Source: Curtobacterium sp. MCPF17_052
GTDB lineage: Bacteria > Actinomycetota > Actinomycetes > Actinomycetales > Microbacteriaceae
DNA length: 64,000 nucleotides
NCBI RefSeq assembly: GCF_003234085.1
Contig: NZ_QKSD01000010.1
Coordinates: 62,001-126,000 of the forward strand
Direction of reading: 5' to 3'
Every line of letters begins with the position of its first letter. Position 1 is the first letter of the stretch. A program made the position numbers and the translations under genes. The notes beneath the pieces are model-generated. The model was not told the origin of the DNA and did no database searches. It saw only the letters and a program-made list of their open reading frames with translations. Positions 1 through 8,860 of the stretch are shown piece by piece.

Positions 1-2482
1 TCGGCGCACCGCCGCCGAACGTCTGCGCGAACCAGTGCACCGGGCACTCCTCGAAGGTGCCGATCCGGGAGGGGGACACCGCCACCGTCGGCGGGACCGG
101 CTCGTCCCCGTCCTCGGGCACCACCGGTTCGGCAGCCAGGTCGACGAGGGGCGCGTCCGTCGTCGGTTCGACGATGCCGTACCAGTCGTCGGGGGCCGCG
201 CCGGGCACGTCCTCGGCCGCGAGCCGGGCCAACGCGGAGGCCGCCTCGTGGTCCCCGGTCGCCACCACCCGGCGGCGGAGTGACCCGGCGAGCCCGCGCA
301 GCGACAGCGGGTGCGCCGACGGTTGCCGGTCCGGCGGCACCGGCACCAGCCGCACGAAGGGCGAGGGTGACTCGTCGTCGTTCGCGACCGTGGCGATGAC
401 GACCTGCGTCGTCGCGCGGGACACCGCCCGCGCGAACAGGCGGAGTTCGTCACCGATCACCGCGGCCCGGTCGTCCGTCGGCGAGTGCGGGATCCCCGCC
501 GCCGCCCGCACCAGCCCGTCGGGGTCGAGCAGGCTGCCGCGGACGCGGGTGTTCGGCCAGACGCCGTCCTGGAGGCCCGTCACCACCACGACGTCGCACT
601 CCAGTCCGACGGTGGCCGAGGGGGTGAGCACGCGGACCCGTCCGGCGGTCCGGTCCGGCCCGATCGAGTCCTCCGGCAGGTCCGCACCGAGGAGGTCGTC
701 GACGAACACCCGGGCGGGGGCGTCCGGCGTCCGCTCGACGAAGCGCTTGGCGGCGGTGAACAGCCCGACGACCGCGTCGAGGTGCCGGTCCGCCTCGGCC
801 GCGCCGACCCCGCCGGCGACGGACTGCGACCGCCACACACCGGCCAGACCGCTGCGTTCCCAGAGGCCCCAGAGGATCTCCTCGATGCTCGCACCCGACT
901 CGGCGTCCTGCCGTGCGGTCACGAAGCTCGTCGCGAGCCGCATCGCACGTCGGGCGAAGGCGGCGTCGATCGTGGCCAGGCGTTCCGGGGCGCCCAGCGC
1001 GTCGACGAGCAGTTCGTCGGCCGTGCGGGTCCCGCCACCGGCCAGCTCCTCACGGCGGAGCGCCAGGCGGAGCCGACGGATCGCCAGGGTGTCGAGCCCT
1101 CCCAGCGGCCCGGTCGCGAAGGACGTCGCCAGGTCGGCGTCGAGCGGCACGACCCCGAGCGCGACCGCGGCGGCGTCGACCAGCGTCCGGGACGCCGTGT
1201 CGTCACGCGGACGGGTCGGCGCGGCGCCGGCCGTGGCGGGGACCTCCGCCACCGAGAGCGCCCGGACCAGTTCGGGGATCGCCGCACCGCTGCGGGTGAC
1301 GACGACCATCCGGTGCCACGGGACGCCGTCGAGCAGCCGGTGTTCGCGGAGGCGTCTCGCCACCGCGGCCACCATCGCGGAACGGCTGGGTGCTTCGAGG
1401 TGCAGGACGGCGTCGGAGCGGCCACGGGCCTCCCGGGCGAGGGCTGCACGCTGGCGACCGGCGGCGGCCGTGCCGATGCGCCCGGTGATGCCGGTGACCA
1501 GCGCGCGGACCGGCGCGGCGTGCCGGTGCACGGTGCCGAGCACGATCTCCTGCGCGTGCGCGACCCCGAGGCGCGGGCCGAGCCGGCCGAGCACGTCGGG
1601 CACGCCGCCGCGGAACGCGGAGGCGGCGATGTCCGGGTCGCCGAACGCCACCACCTGCACACCGGAGCGGGCCAGGGCGCCGAGCAGCGCGATCTCGCCC
1701 TCGACGAGTTCCTGCACGTCGTCGACGACCACCAGGCGCAGTGCGGCGACGGCCGGTGGCAGTTCGCCGCGGAGCACGGCTGCGGTGGCGAAGGCGACGA
1801 GTTCGGCGGCGTCGAGGCTCGTCGACCGGAACGCCGTGACGGCCGCCCGGTACTCGTCCACGAAGTCGCCCGCGGCGCGCCACTCGGGGTGTCCGGTGTC
1901 GTCGCCGAGCTCCCGCATGTCGTCGGGTTCGATGCCGGCGGCGACCGCCCGCATCATGAGGTCGCGGAGCGCGGTCCGGAAACCCGCACGCTCGCGGACC
2001 ACCTCGGTGATCGGTGCCGGCCAGTCCGGACCCGTGCCGTCGAGTTCGTGACCGTCCAGGAGGTCCGCGATGATCCGGTCCTGTTCGCCGCCGGTCAGGA
2101 GGGTCGGTGCGTCCTGCCCCTGTGCGGCCGCCGCGTGCGCGACCACCTGGAAGGCGAGGGAGTTGACCGTGCGGGCCAGGGCGCCCGGCGTGACCCGGTC
2201 CACCGCGGCGGCCAGACGGTCGCGGAGCGCGGTCGCGGCGACGCGCGCCGACGTGAGTGCGAGGACGGTCGCGTGCCCTGCCGGGTCGACGGCACCGGGG
2301 CGGGTGTACCGATCGGCCACCAGTCGGGTCAACGTGCTCGTCTTGCCGGTCCCCGGGGCGCCGATGACCGCCGCGTGCACCCCGTCGGGCAGGGTCAGCA
2401 CGGCCTGCTGCGCCGGGTCGTCGACCAGTGCGCGCGCGACCGAGCCGAGGTCCGGCGCGGGCATCAGGGTGGTCGGTGGCAC
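1..2482 (-). CDS. AdnA-like UvrD/Rep family ATP-dependent DNA helicase-nuclease (partial)
   Basis: DNA double-strand-break end-processing motor of the AdnAB/RecB class; the C-terminus runs off the window. I translated this frame by hand. From GTG at 2482 it has a Q-motif-like DPAQQAVL near residue 22, Walker A GAPGTGKTS near 43, a Walker B LVVVDDVQEL near residue 250, and motif VI-type residues before a segment SPSRIGTFEECPVHWF, which is the usual opening of a RecB-like PD-(D/E)XK nuclease domain. Nuclease residues beyond it lie outside the window. An ATG at 2464 is an alternative start. In mycobacteria adnA also sits close to the DUF3107 (TB9.4) and rhlE genes, as here, which supports AdnA over PcrA/UvrD2. 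An adnB partner would be expected next to it, before position 1. Confidence 0.85.
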   Translation of the reverse strand, partial: MPPTTLMPAPDLGSVARALVDDPAQQAVLTLPDGVHAAVIGAPGTGKTSTLTRLVADRYTRPGAVDPAGHATVLALTSARVAATALRDRLAAAVDRVTPGALARTVNSLAFQVVAHAAAAQGQDAPTLLTGGEQDRIIADLLDGHELDGTGPDWPAPITEVVRERAGFRTALRDLMMRAVAAGIEPDDMRELGDDTGHPEWRAAGDFVDEYRAAVTAFRSTSLDAAELVAFATAAVLRGELPPAVAALRLVVVDDVQELVEGEIALLGALARSGVQVVAFGDPDIAASAFRGGVPDVLGRLGPRLGVAHAQEIVLGTVHRHAAPVRALVTGITGRIGTAAAGRQRAALAREARGRSDAVLHLEAPSRSAMVAAVARRLREHRLLDGVPWHRMVVVTRSGAAIPELVRALSVAEVPATAGAAPTRPRDDTASRTLVDAAAVALGVVPLDADLATSFATGPLGGLDTLAIRRLRLALRREELAGGGTRTADELLVDALGAPERLATIDAAFARRAMRLATSFVTARQDAESGASIEEILWGLWERSGLAGVWRSQSVAGGVGAAEADRHLDAVVGLFTAAKRFVERTPDAPARVFVDDLLGADLPEDSIGPDRTAGRVRVLTPSATVGLECDVVVVTGLQDGVWPNTRVRGSLLDPDGLVRAAAGIPHSPTDDRAAVIGDELRLFARAVSRATTQVVIATVANDDESPSPFVRLVPVPPDRQPSAHPLSLRGLAGSLRRRVVATGDHEAASALARLAAEDVPGAAPDDWYGIVEPTTDAPLVDLAAEPVVPEDGDEPVPPTVAVSPSRIGTFEECPVHWFAQTFGGGAP

Positions 2483-2549
2483 GGTCGTACGGTACCCACC
2501 GCGGCCGACATCGCGGGCCGCCCGCGCCGGGCTGTGGATGCCCTCGTCG

Positions 2550-2586
2550 GCCCGCGGCGAACGCCTCGTGCGCCCGCGGCGAACGC
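2550..2586. repeat. 15-bp direct repeat in the adnA-DUF3107 intergenic gap
   Basis: GCCCGCGGCGAACGC occurs at 2550-2564 and again at 2572-2586, a period of 22 bp, inside the divergent promoter gap between the helicase and DUF3107. It could be a pair of regulator sites or a chance duplication; nothing else in the gap decides. Confidence 0.5.
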
Positions 2587-2623
2587 TCGGGGCCGGCCGG
2601 TGGCGCTCGACTAGGGTGAGGTC

Positions 2624-2848
2624 GTGGACATCAAGATCGGCATCATCAACAGCCCCCGCGAGATCGGTTTCGAGACGGCACAGACCGCCGACGAGATCGA
2701 GACCGCCGTGTCGGACGCCCTCGCAGCCAAGGCGACGCACATCTCCCTCAAGGACGACAAGGGCCGCCGTTTCATCGTGCCGGTCGCATCGCTCGCGTAC
2801 GTCGAGGTGGGCTCGGAAGAGTCCCGCCGCATCGGCTTCTTCGCCTGA
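2624..2848 (+). CDS. DUF3107 family protein
   Basis: A 74-residue acidic protein of unknown function, the counterpart of the mycobacterial protein known as TB9.4. The whole short domain is present (MDIKIGIINSPREIGFETAQ onward), with the usual length of the family. The GTG start is 7 nt after TAGGGT (2612-2617), so the transcript is probably leaderless. It diverges from the AdnA-like gene and is followed 10 nt later by a small membrane protein, with which it may be co-transcribed. Confidence 0.9.
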   Translation: MDIKIGIINSPREIGFETAQTADEIETAVSDALAAKATHISLKDDKGRRFIVPVASLAYVEVGSEESRRIGFFA

Positions 2849-2858
2849 CGCTCCCCGC

Positions 2859-3155
2859 ATGGAGCTCCTCTTCGCCGTCCTCGGCGGGATCCTCCTGGGG
2901 GCGGTCGCCCACGTGGTCGTACCCTGGCGCACGACCCGCGGGGTGCTGATCGGCCCCGTGGTCGGCGGCATCGTCGCGGCCGTCCTGTGGGAGGTCCTGA
3001 CCTGGGCCGGTTGGTCGTACGGCGGGACGTGGATCTGGGTCGTCGCCCTGGTGGGTGCCGGCGTCGTCGCGCTCGTCGTCGAGGTCGTGTTCGGCCGTCG
3101 TCGCAGCGCGGCCGACGAGGCGCACTACGAGCGGATGGTCAAGCAGGGGGCCTGA
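2859..3155 (+). CDS. small three-helix membrane protein
   Basis: A 98-residue protein with three hydrophobic segments: LLFAVLGGILLGAVAHVVV, a second from LIGPVVGGIVAAVLWEVLTW, and a third through WIWVVALVGAGVVALVVEVV. These are followed by a short charged cytoplasmic tail ending in VKQGA. Glycines in the first helix recall GlsB/YeaQ-type small membrane proteins, but I cannot assign the family firmly. The ATG is 10 nt downstream of the DUF3107 stop with no clear Shine-Dalgarno, so translation is probably coupled. Confidence 0.75.
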   Translation: MELLFAVLGGILLGAVAHVVVPWRTTRGVLIGPVVGGIVAAVLWEVLTWAGWSYGGTWIWVVALVGAGVVALVVEVVFGRRRSAADEAHYERMVKQGA

Positions 3156-3166
3156 GGCACTCCTGC

Positions 3167-3230
3167 GTCGACCTGTCGCAGCGCTGGCAGATCGCTGTGT
3201 CGACCTGTTGCGGCGCTGGCGGATCGCTGT
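3167..3230. repeat. 32-bp tandem duplication
   Basis: Two adjacent 32-bp units, 3167-3198 and 3199-3230, differ at only three positions. The units carry CTGTCGC/CTGTTGC and GATCGC cores similar to those in the hairpin at 5699-5751. They lie between the convergent ends of the small membrane protein and the ferritin-like gene. Confidence 0.85.
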
Positions 3231-3260
3231 GGTGGGGCCGGACCGCTGCCACCGCGCCGC

Positions 3261-3974
3261 TCAGGCCGTCAGGCCGAGCGCGTCCATCCGGCGCGTGTGC
3301 GCGGCGATGAGTTCGGTCCAGACCGGCTCGAGCCGCTCCTGGTCCTCCCGAGCATGGGAGGCCAGCGCCGACCGGGCGACCAGCAGTGTGTCACCCACGA
3401 GCCGCCGGCCCCACATCGCCAGACGGGACGCCACCACGGGGTCCTCGTCGATGCGGGCGGTGAGTTCCTCGACCACGGCGGGCTCTTCCCGGGTGTCGAA
3501 CACCGTGCGCAGGCGCTGCCGGACGTCGATCGGCAGCGAGCGCAGCAGGTTCGCGAACAGGTCGTTGAGGATGCCGGCGGTGACGTACCCCGTGAGCATC
3601 GACTCGTACCAGTCCGCACCGCTCGTGCGCTCGAGGAAGCGGTCGATCGCGTCCCGGTGCGGGGCCATCAGATCGGCCGGCTCCTTGCCGCCACGCTCGA
3701 TCTCGGCCACGATGGCACGGTGCCGCTCGAGAGCGGTCGTCGCGAGCACCCCGGTGACCAGACGGCCCGAGAGCGTCGGCGCACCGGCGCCGGCACGGCC
3801 CATGGTCTCGTACAGCGACAGCTGCAGGTAGGCGGCCTGGCCGAGGTAGACGTCCAGCTCCGGGCTGACGTCGTCCAGCTGCAGACGCTCGACGGTCCCG
3901 CTGCGCGGGTTCCGCGACGCGAGCCAGGCTGCAGCGAGCTGCCCAGCACGCTTCCGGTTCCACCACGACACCAC
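3261..3974 (-). CDS. ferritin-like fold protein (MiaE-like family)
   Basis: A 237-residue protein resembling the actinobacterial ferritin-like family that is annotated after tRNA hydroxylase MiaE; a four-helix bundle that may hold a di-iron or other metal site. Glutamates fall at helix-like spacing (LSPELDVYLGQ, then ALERHRAIVAEIE with an ExxH-like element, then VVEELTARIDEDP), but I cannot prove a complete metal site. The first of two consecutive GTG codons is 6 nt after TATGCT (3986-3981, reverse strand), a leaderless layout. It is divergent from the DEAD-box helicase; the same pair is adjacent in mycobacteria. Substrate unknown. Confidence 0.8.
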   Translation of the reverse strand: MVSWWNRKRAGQLAAAWLASRNPRSGTVERLQLDDVSPELDVYLGQAAYLQLSLYETMGRAGAGAPTLSGRLVTGVLATTALERHRAIVAEIERGGKEPADLMAPHRDAIDRFLERTSGADWYESMLTGYVTAGILNDLFANLLRSLPIDVRQRLRTVFDTREEPAVVEELTARIDEDPVVASRLAMWGRRLVGDTLLVARSALASHAREDQERLEPVWTELIAAHTRRMDALGLTA

Positions 3975-4049
3975 CCGCCCAGCATACGGGTCGGGTGATC
4001 CCCCTCCGGCACGTCGGTAGACTGGCCCGGACTCCTCCCCACGAACAGG

Positions 4050-5612
4050 GTGAACTTCTTGACTTTCTCAGAACTCCAGATCGAGCAGGACATCGTCGAT
4101 GCGCTCGCGAGCAAGGGCATCATCGAGCCCTTCCCGATCCAGCAGCAGACGATCCCGCTCGCCCTGACCGGCCAGGACATCATCGGTCAGGCCAAGACCG
4201 GCACCGGTAAGACCTTCGGGTTCGGCCTGCCGCTGATCCAGCGCATCGGCGCCGACCCCGCACCGGGTGTGAAGGCGCTCGTCGTCGTCCCGACCCGTGA
4301 ACTCGCCGTGCAGGTGAGCGAGGACCTCGAGTCCGCGATGGTCAACCGTCCGACGAAGCTGGTCTCCATCTACGGCGGCAAGGCGTACGAGGGCCAGGTC
4401 GAGCAGCTCAAGGCCGGCGCGCAGATCGTCGTCGGCACGCCCGGGCGTCTCATCGACCTGCAGCGGCAGCGCCTGCTCGACCTCTCGCACGTGCAGGAGA
4501 TCGTCCTCGACGAGGCCGACCGCATGCTCGACCTCGGGTTCCTGTCCGACATCGAGCGCATCTTCCAGGCGGTCCCCGAGGTCCGGCACACGATGCTCTT
4601 CTCGGCCACGATGCCGGCACCGATCGTCGCGCTCGCCCGCCGCTTCATGTCGCGTCCGGTGCACATCCGCGCGACGGACCCCGACGAGGGTCTGATGCAG
4701 GCGAACATCAAGCACGTCATCTACCGCGCCCACTCCCTGGACAAGGACGAGGTCATCGCCCGCATCCTGCAGGCCGAGGGTCGCGGCAAGACCGTCATCT
4801 TCACCCGCACGAAGCGCGCCGCCGCCCGCATCGTCGAGGAGCTGAAGGACCGCGGCTTCAACGCCGCCGCCGTCCACGGTGACCTCAACCAGGAGCAGCG
4901 CGAGCGCGCGATGGCCGCCTTCAAGGCCGGCAAGCGCGACGTCCTCATCGCGACGGACGTCGCCGCCCGCGGCATCGACGTGGACGACGTCACGCACGTC
5001 ATCAACCACACGATCCCGGACGACCCGGACACGTACCTGCACCGCGCCGGCCGCACCGGTCGTGCGGGCAAGACCGGCATCGCGGTCACGTTCGTGGACT
5101 GGGACGACCTGCACAAGTGGACGCTGATCGACAAGGCACTCGAGTTCGGCATCCCCGAGCCCGTCGAGACCTACTCGTCGTCGCCGCACCTGTTCACCGA
5201 CCTGGACATCCCGGCCGGCACCAAGGGCCGCCTGCCCGGCACCACGTCGCACGCGGCGACCGCCGGTACCGAGAAGTCGTCCGCCAACTCGCGGTCGGGC
5301 TCCGGCTCCGGCTCGCGTTCCGGCAGCGCCGGTGAGTCCCGGTCGCGCAACCGCAGCCGGTCCGCCGGTTCCGAGCAGTCCGGCTCGCGTCGCACCTCGG
5401 GTGACCGTCCGGCGGCGGAGCGCACTGGTCCCGCCGAGGACGTCACCACCCAGGCCGCCACCGCCCCGGCCGACGGTGCGCCGTCCTCCCCCGCCGGTGA
5501 CGAGTCGGGCGACGGCACGCAGAAGCGTCGCCGCCGTCGTCGCCGTCGTGGCGGCAGCGGCTCGTCCGAGGCGACCGCCTCGAGCCCGCAGGGTTCCTCG
5601 GACGGCGAGTAG
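4050..5612 (+). CDS. DEAD-box ATP-dependent RNA helicase (RhlE-like)
   Basis: Unwinds or remodels RNA, with likely roles in ribosome assembly or mRNA turnover. The order is: Q motif FPIQQQTIP near residue 28, Walker A AKTGTGKT near 47, PTRELA, Walker B LDEADRMLD near 155, SAT (FSATM), then domain 2 with HRAGRTGRAG near 330. After about residue 400 the tail is disordered, rich in Ser/Arg/Gly, and ends in an acid patch and a run of arginines (RRRRRRRRGG), suited to RNA binding. The start is uncertain: GTG 4050 is the longest reading, but TTG 4059 in the same frame has AGGG at 4047 at proper distance and gives MTFSELQIEQ, the usual family N-terminus. TAGACT at 4018-4023 is a probable -10. Confidence 0.95.
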   Translation: MNFLTFSELQIEQDIVDALASKGIIEPFPIQQQTIPLALTGQDIIGQAKTGTGKTFGFGLPLIQRIGADPAPGVKALVVVPTRELAVQVSEDLESAMVNRPTKLVSIYGGKAYEGQVEQLKAGAQIVVGTPGRLIDLQRQRLLDLSHVQEIVLDEADRMLDLGFLSDIERIFQAVPEVRHTMLFSATMPAPIVALARRFMSRPVHIRATDPDEGLMQANIKHVIYRAHSLDKDEVIARILQAEGRGKTVIFTRTKRAAARIVEELKDRGFNAAAVHGDLNQEQRERAMAAFKAGKRDVLIATDVAARGIDVDDVTHVINHTIPDDPDTYLHRAGRTGRAGKTGIAVTFVDWDDLHKWTLIDKALEFGIPEPVETYSSSPHLFTDLDIPAGTKGRLPGTTSHAATAGTEKSSANSRSGSGSGSRSGSAGESRSRNRSRSAGSEQSGSRRTSGDRPAAERTGPAEDVTTQAATAPADGAPSSPAGDESGDGTQKRRRRRRRRGGSGSSEATASSPQGSSDGE

Positions 5613-5628
5613 CGCCTCCAGACCGATC

Positions 5629-5654
5629 GGCCCCGTCACCCCGGTGACGGGGCC
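5629..5654. terminator. intrinsic terminator hairpin
   Basis: Perfect 12-bp inverted repeat (5629-5640 / 5643-5654) with a 2-nt centre, 17 nt after the DEAD-box helicase stop. There is no long T-run, as is common in GC-rich actinobacteria. Confidence 0.8.
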
Positions 5655-5698
5655 GTCGTCGTTCCCGGGCCCGCTGGCGGCTCTGCGGCGGGGTGGTG

Positions 5699-5751
5699 CG
5701 CGAAAGCGACAGATCTGCGCCGGTTTCCTCGCGCGATCTGTCGCTTTCGCG
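5699..5751. repeat. 17-bp perfect intergenic palindrome with 19-nt loop
   Basis: CGCGAAAGCGACAGATC at 5699-5715 is exactly mirrored at 5735-5751. It follows the helicase terminator and precedes the convergent PHP gene. Its GCGACAG/CTGTCGC core and CGCG edge reappear in the hairpin at 57927-57984, which suggests a dispersed palindrome rather than a plain terminator. Confidence 0.8.
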
Positions 5752-5849
5752 TCTCCGTCGCGCACCGCGCCGCCGGACGGGAGGCCCGGGGCCGGTCCGC
5801 AGGACCGGGTCAGGTCGGGCGCGTCAGGCCGGCACGTCAGGCCGGCGCG

Positions 5850-6722
5850 TCAGAACAGGCGCGAACCCGGGCCGACGACGGGCGCGCTGCCGGTCGCCTG
5901 CTCGACGATCGCGTCGAACGAACGACGTGCCGTGCGGTGCTCGCCGAGGCGGTTCGGCTTGCCCTCGCCGTGGTAGTCGCTCGACCCCGTGACGACGAGC
6001 CCGAACTGCGCGGTCCAGTCCAGGAGCGTCCGCTTGCCGTGCGCCTGGTTCTCGCGGTGGTCGACCTCGAGACCGGCGAGACCCGCGTCGACGAGCTCGC
6101 GGAGCATCGGCTCGTCGATCACGATCCCGCGCGAGGACGCCGCCGGGTGCGCGATCACGGGGACGCCACCAGCTGCACGGATGAGCTCGACACCACGCAG
6201 CGGGGTCGGGGCCTCGTGCGGCTCGTAGTAGCCGGAGGACGGGTGCAGGATGCCACGGAACGCCGCACTGCGATCGGTCTCGAGGCCGAGTCGGACCAGG
6301 GCGTCGGCGATGTGCGGGCGACCGATCGTCGCCCCCTCGCTCGACTCGGCCAGGACGTCGTCCCAGGTGATCGGGTGGTCGCGGCCGATGGCGTCGACCA
6401 TGCTGCGGGCGCGGGTCAGGCGGCCGTCGCGGATCGCGGTGGTCTCGGCGACCAGGCCCGGGTCCTGCGGGTCGACCAGGTAGCCGAGGACGTGCACGCT
6501 CCGCCAGCCGATCCGGGTGCTGAGCTCCAGCCCTGGCACCAGCGTCATCGGGAGCTGCCGGACCGCTTCGGTCGCCTCGTGCCACCCCGCGGTGGTGTCG
6601 TGGTCGGTCAGGGCGACGCCGTCGAGGCCGCTGGCCGCCGCAGCCCGGACGAGGTCCGCCGGGCGCTCGGTGCCGTCGGAGACGCTCGAGTGAGCGTGCA
6701 GGTCGATGAACGGATCAGGCAC
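5850..6722 (-). CDS. PHP-domain metal-dependent phosphoesterase
   Basis: A 290-residue TrpH/RNase AM-like PHP hydrolase, likely acting on phosphoester or nucleotide substrates. Metal ligands are visible in order: DLHAHSSVSDGT at residues 7-18, ALTDHDTT near 37-44, GLEL (Glu) near 64, an HxxxG-type segment RPHIADAL, a late HP in VIAHPA, and SDYHGEG near residue 255. GTG 6722 follows TAGCAT (6734-6729, reverse strand) by 6 nt, so leaderless. It converges on the DEAD-box helicase and diverges from aminopeptidase P. The true substrate cannot be read from sequence. Confidence 0.9.
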   Translation of the reverse strand: MPDPFIDLHAHSSVSDGTERPADLVRAAAASGLDGVALTDHDTTAGWHEATEAVRQLPMTLVPGLELSTRIGWRSVHVLGYLVDPQDPGLVAETTAIRDGRLTRARSMVDAIGRDHPITWDDVLAESSEGATIGRPHIADALVRLGLETDRSAAFRGILHPSSGYYEPHEAPTPLRGVELIRAAGGVPVIAHPAASSRGIVIDEPMLRELVDAGLAGLEVDHRENQAHGKRTLLDWTAQFGLVVTGSSDYHGEGKPNRLGEHRTARRSFDAIVEQATGSAPVVGPGSRLF

Positions 6723-6884
6723 GCCGCAATGCTATCCACAGGTCACCAGCCGGTCGGACGCCGTTCACAGACGCGGGTCGGCCACGAGGGTCCGGCCGCC
6801 ATGAGCGCGGTCGACTCCGGCGGGGAGCGTGTGCGGACGGCGGCGCCGGAGCCTGATCGGTGGAGCGGTGGGATGATGGGACGC

Positions 6885-8369
6885 ATGGCCGACACCACTC
6901 CCCGCGCGACGAGCAACCGCTCCACCACTCCCGGCTCGTCCGTCTTCAAGGACCACATCGCGTCGAACTGGGCGGAGCGCGAGCGTCCGCTCCCGGCGCC
7001 CCGTGAACAGTCCGCCTTCGCTGCCGCGCGTCGTGCGCGGCTCTCCGAGCTGCACACCGGCCGGACGCTCGTCATCCCCGCCGGGCAGGCGAAGGTCCGC
7101 TCGAACGACTGCGACTACCCGTTCCGCCCGCACTCCGCCTTCGCGCATCTGACCGGGTGGGGCACGGACACCGTCGTCGGTTCCGTGCTGGTCCTCACGC
7201 CGAACGGCAGCGGACACGACACCACGCTCTACTTCCGTGCGACCGCCGGCCGCGACTCCGAGGAGTTCTACGCCAACCCCGAGATCGGCGAGTTCTGGGT
7301 CGGCCCGCGCCCCTCCCTGTCCGAGGTCGCCGCCGACCTCGGACTGGCGACGGCCGACCTCGGGGAGCTCGACGGCGTCCTCGACGGGCTCGACGCCTCG
7401 GTGCTGGTCGTCCGCGACGCCGACACCGAGTTCACGCGCGCGCTCGACGAGCGTCTGGGTGCGACGGTCGGCGGCGCGGAGGAGCAGGACGACGCCCCGG
7501 CGACGGCGGACGTGCTCTCCCGCGACCTGTCCGAACTCCGCCTGGTGAAGGACGCGTACGAGGTCAACGAGCTGCGCAAGGCCGTCGACGCCACGCAGCA
7601 CGGCTTCGACGACGTGATCGCCGACTTCGACGCCGTCCTGGCGCACCCCCGCGGTGAGCGCATCGTCGAGGGCACCTTCAACCGCCGTGCCCGCGCCGAC
7701 GGCAACACGGTCGGCTACGACACGATCGCGGCTGCCGGCCACCACGCGTGCATCCTGCACTGGACGCGGAACGACGGTGCCGTGCGGCCGGGCGACCTCA
7801 TCCTCATCGACGCCGGGGTCGAGGTCGACTCGTTCTACACGGCCGACATCACCCGCACGCTGCCGGTCAGCGGCACGTTCTCCCCCGTGCAGCGGATGGT
7901 CTACGAGGCCGTCCTGGAGGCTGCCGATGCGGCGTTCGCGATCGTCAAGCCCGGCATCACCTTCCGTGAGGTCCACGCGACCGCCATGGAGGTCATCGCC
8001 CGGAAGACGGCCGAGTGGGGCTTCCTGCCGGTCTCCGCCGACGAGTCGCTGCTGCCGGAGAACCAGTTCCACCGCCGCTACATGGTGCACGGCACGAGCC
8101 ACCACCTCGGTCTCGACGTGCACGACTGCGCCAGGGCCCGGCGTGAGATGTACCTCGACGGCATCGTGCAGCCCGGCATGGTCTTCACGATCGAGCCCGG
8201 GCTGTACTTCCAGCAGGACGACCTGACCGTGCCGGAGGAGTTCCGCGGCATCGGTGTCCGCATCGAGGACGACGTCCTGGTGACCGAGGACGGTGCCGAG
8301 AACCTCTCGGTGCACATCCCCCGGACCCCCTCGGAAGTGGAGGGGTGGATCGCCCGCACTCCGCGCTAG
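6885..8369 (+). CDS. Xaa-Pro aminopeptidase (aminopeptidase P, M24B)
   Basis: Removes the N-terminal residue from peptides with proline in position two; cytosolic metalloenzyme of 494 residues. The N-terminal AMP_N domain carries the pattern SNDCDYPFRPHSAFAHLTGW. The pita-bread catalytic domain begins near residue 210, with metal ligands in LIDAGVEVDSFYTADITRT (two Asp), HGTSHHLGLDVHD (His), FTIEPGLY (Glu) and GIGVRIEDD (Glu). I took ATG 6885; ATGs at 6873 and 6876 in the same frame are alternatives. GATGAT at 6872-6877 could be the -10 of a leaderless message. The next gene's -10 overlaps this gene's stop. Confidence 0.95.
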   Translation: MADTTPRATSNRSTTPGSSVFKDHIASNWAERERPLPAPREQSAFAAARRARLSELHTGRTLVIPAGQAKVRSNDCDYPFRPHSAFAHLTGWGTDTVVGSVLVLTPNGSGHDTTLYFRATAGRDSEEFYANPEIGEFWVGPRPSLSEVAADLGLATADLGELDGVLDGLDASVLVVRDADTEFTRALDERLGATVGGAEEQDDAPATADVLSRDLSELRLVKDAYEVNELRKAVDATQHGFDDVIADFDAVLAHPRGERIVEGTFNRRARADGNTVGYDTIAAAGHHACILHWTRNDGAVRPGDLILIDAGVEVDSFYTADITRTLPVSGTFSPVQRMVYEAVLEAADAAFAIVKPGITFREVHATAMEVIARKTAEWGFLPVSADESLLPENQFHRRYMVHGTSHHLGLDVHDCARARREMYLDGIVQPGMVFTIEPGLYFQQDDLTVPEEFRGIGVRIEDDVLVTEDGAENLSVHIPRTPSEVEGWIARTPR

Positions 8370-8379
8370 CCTGGGCCTC

Positions 8380-8853
8380 GTGAGCGCTGAAGCCCCCTCG
8401 AGCACCTTCCTGATCGACGTCGAGCACTTCGACTCGCCCGACGCACAGCGGTTGCGTGCAGCCCAGCGCATCGAGATCGACAGCACGTACGGCGCGGACA
8501 CCGAGCCCGGCCCGAAGCCGACGGCGGACTCGATCGCGGTGTTCTTCGTGGCCCGTGACGGTGACGGCACCCCGGTGGGCTGCGGCGGTCTGCGGATCGT
8601 CGACGACGGCATCGCCGAGGTGAAGCGGATGTACGTGCGGACGGAGTCCCGCGGATCCGGTGTCGCGGCCGCCATGCTGCGTCGGCTGGAAGAGGCGGCG
8701 CTCGACCTCGGCTCGCCGGCGCTGGTCCTCGAGACCGGCAGCGAGCAGAAGCGGGCGATCGCCTTCTACGAGCGTGAGGGGTTCAGCCGCATCGCGGCAT
8801 TCGGCCCCTACGTCGGCGCCGACCGCTCGGTCTGCTACTCGAAGATCCTCTGA
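8380..8853 (+). CDS. GNAT family N-acetyltransferase
   Basis: Acetyl-CoA dependent acetyltransferase of 157 residues, substrate unknown. The fold's motif A appears as VKRMYVRTESRGSGVAAAML (the R-x-x-G-x-G/A acetyl-CoA loop) near residues 80-100, and motif B as AIAFYEREGFSRI near 125-140. GTG 8380 lies 7 nt after TAGCCT (8367-8372); that hexamer overlaps the stop codon of aminopeptidase P, so the gene probably has its own leaderless promoter. Confidence 0.9.
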   Translation: MSAEAPSSTFLIDVEHFDSPDAQRLRAAQRIEIDSTYGADTEPGPKPTADSIAVFFVARDGDGTPVGCGGLRIVDDGIAEVKRMYVRTESRGSGVAAAMLRRLEEAALDLGSPALVLETGSEQKRAIAFYEREGFSRIAAFGPYVGADRSVCYSKIL

Positions 8854-8860
8854 TCGGCGG

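Noticed and set aside
57-2614. Very long plus-strand open frames (664 and 709 codons) over the first 2.6 kb
   Set aside because: They are Arg/Ser/Ala-rich, have no domains, and lie antisense to a helicase frame that contains ordered Walker and nuclease motifs.
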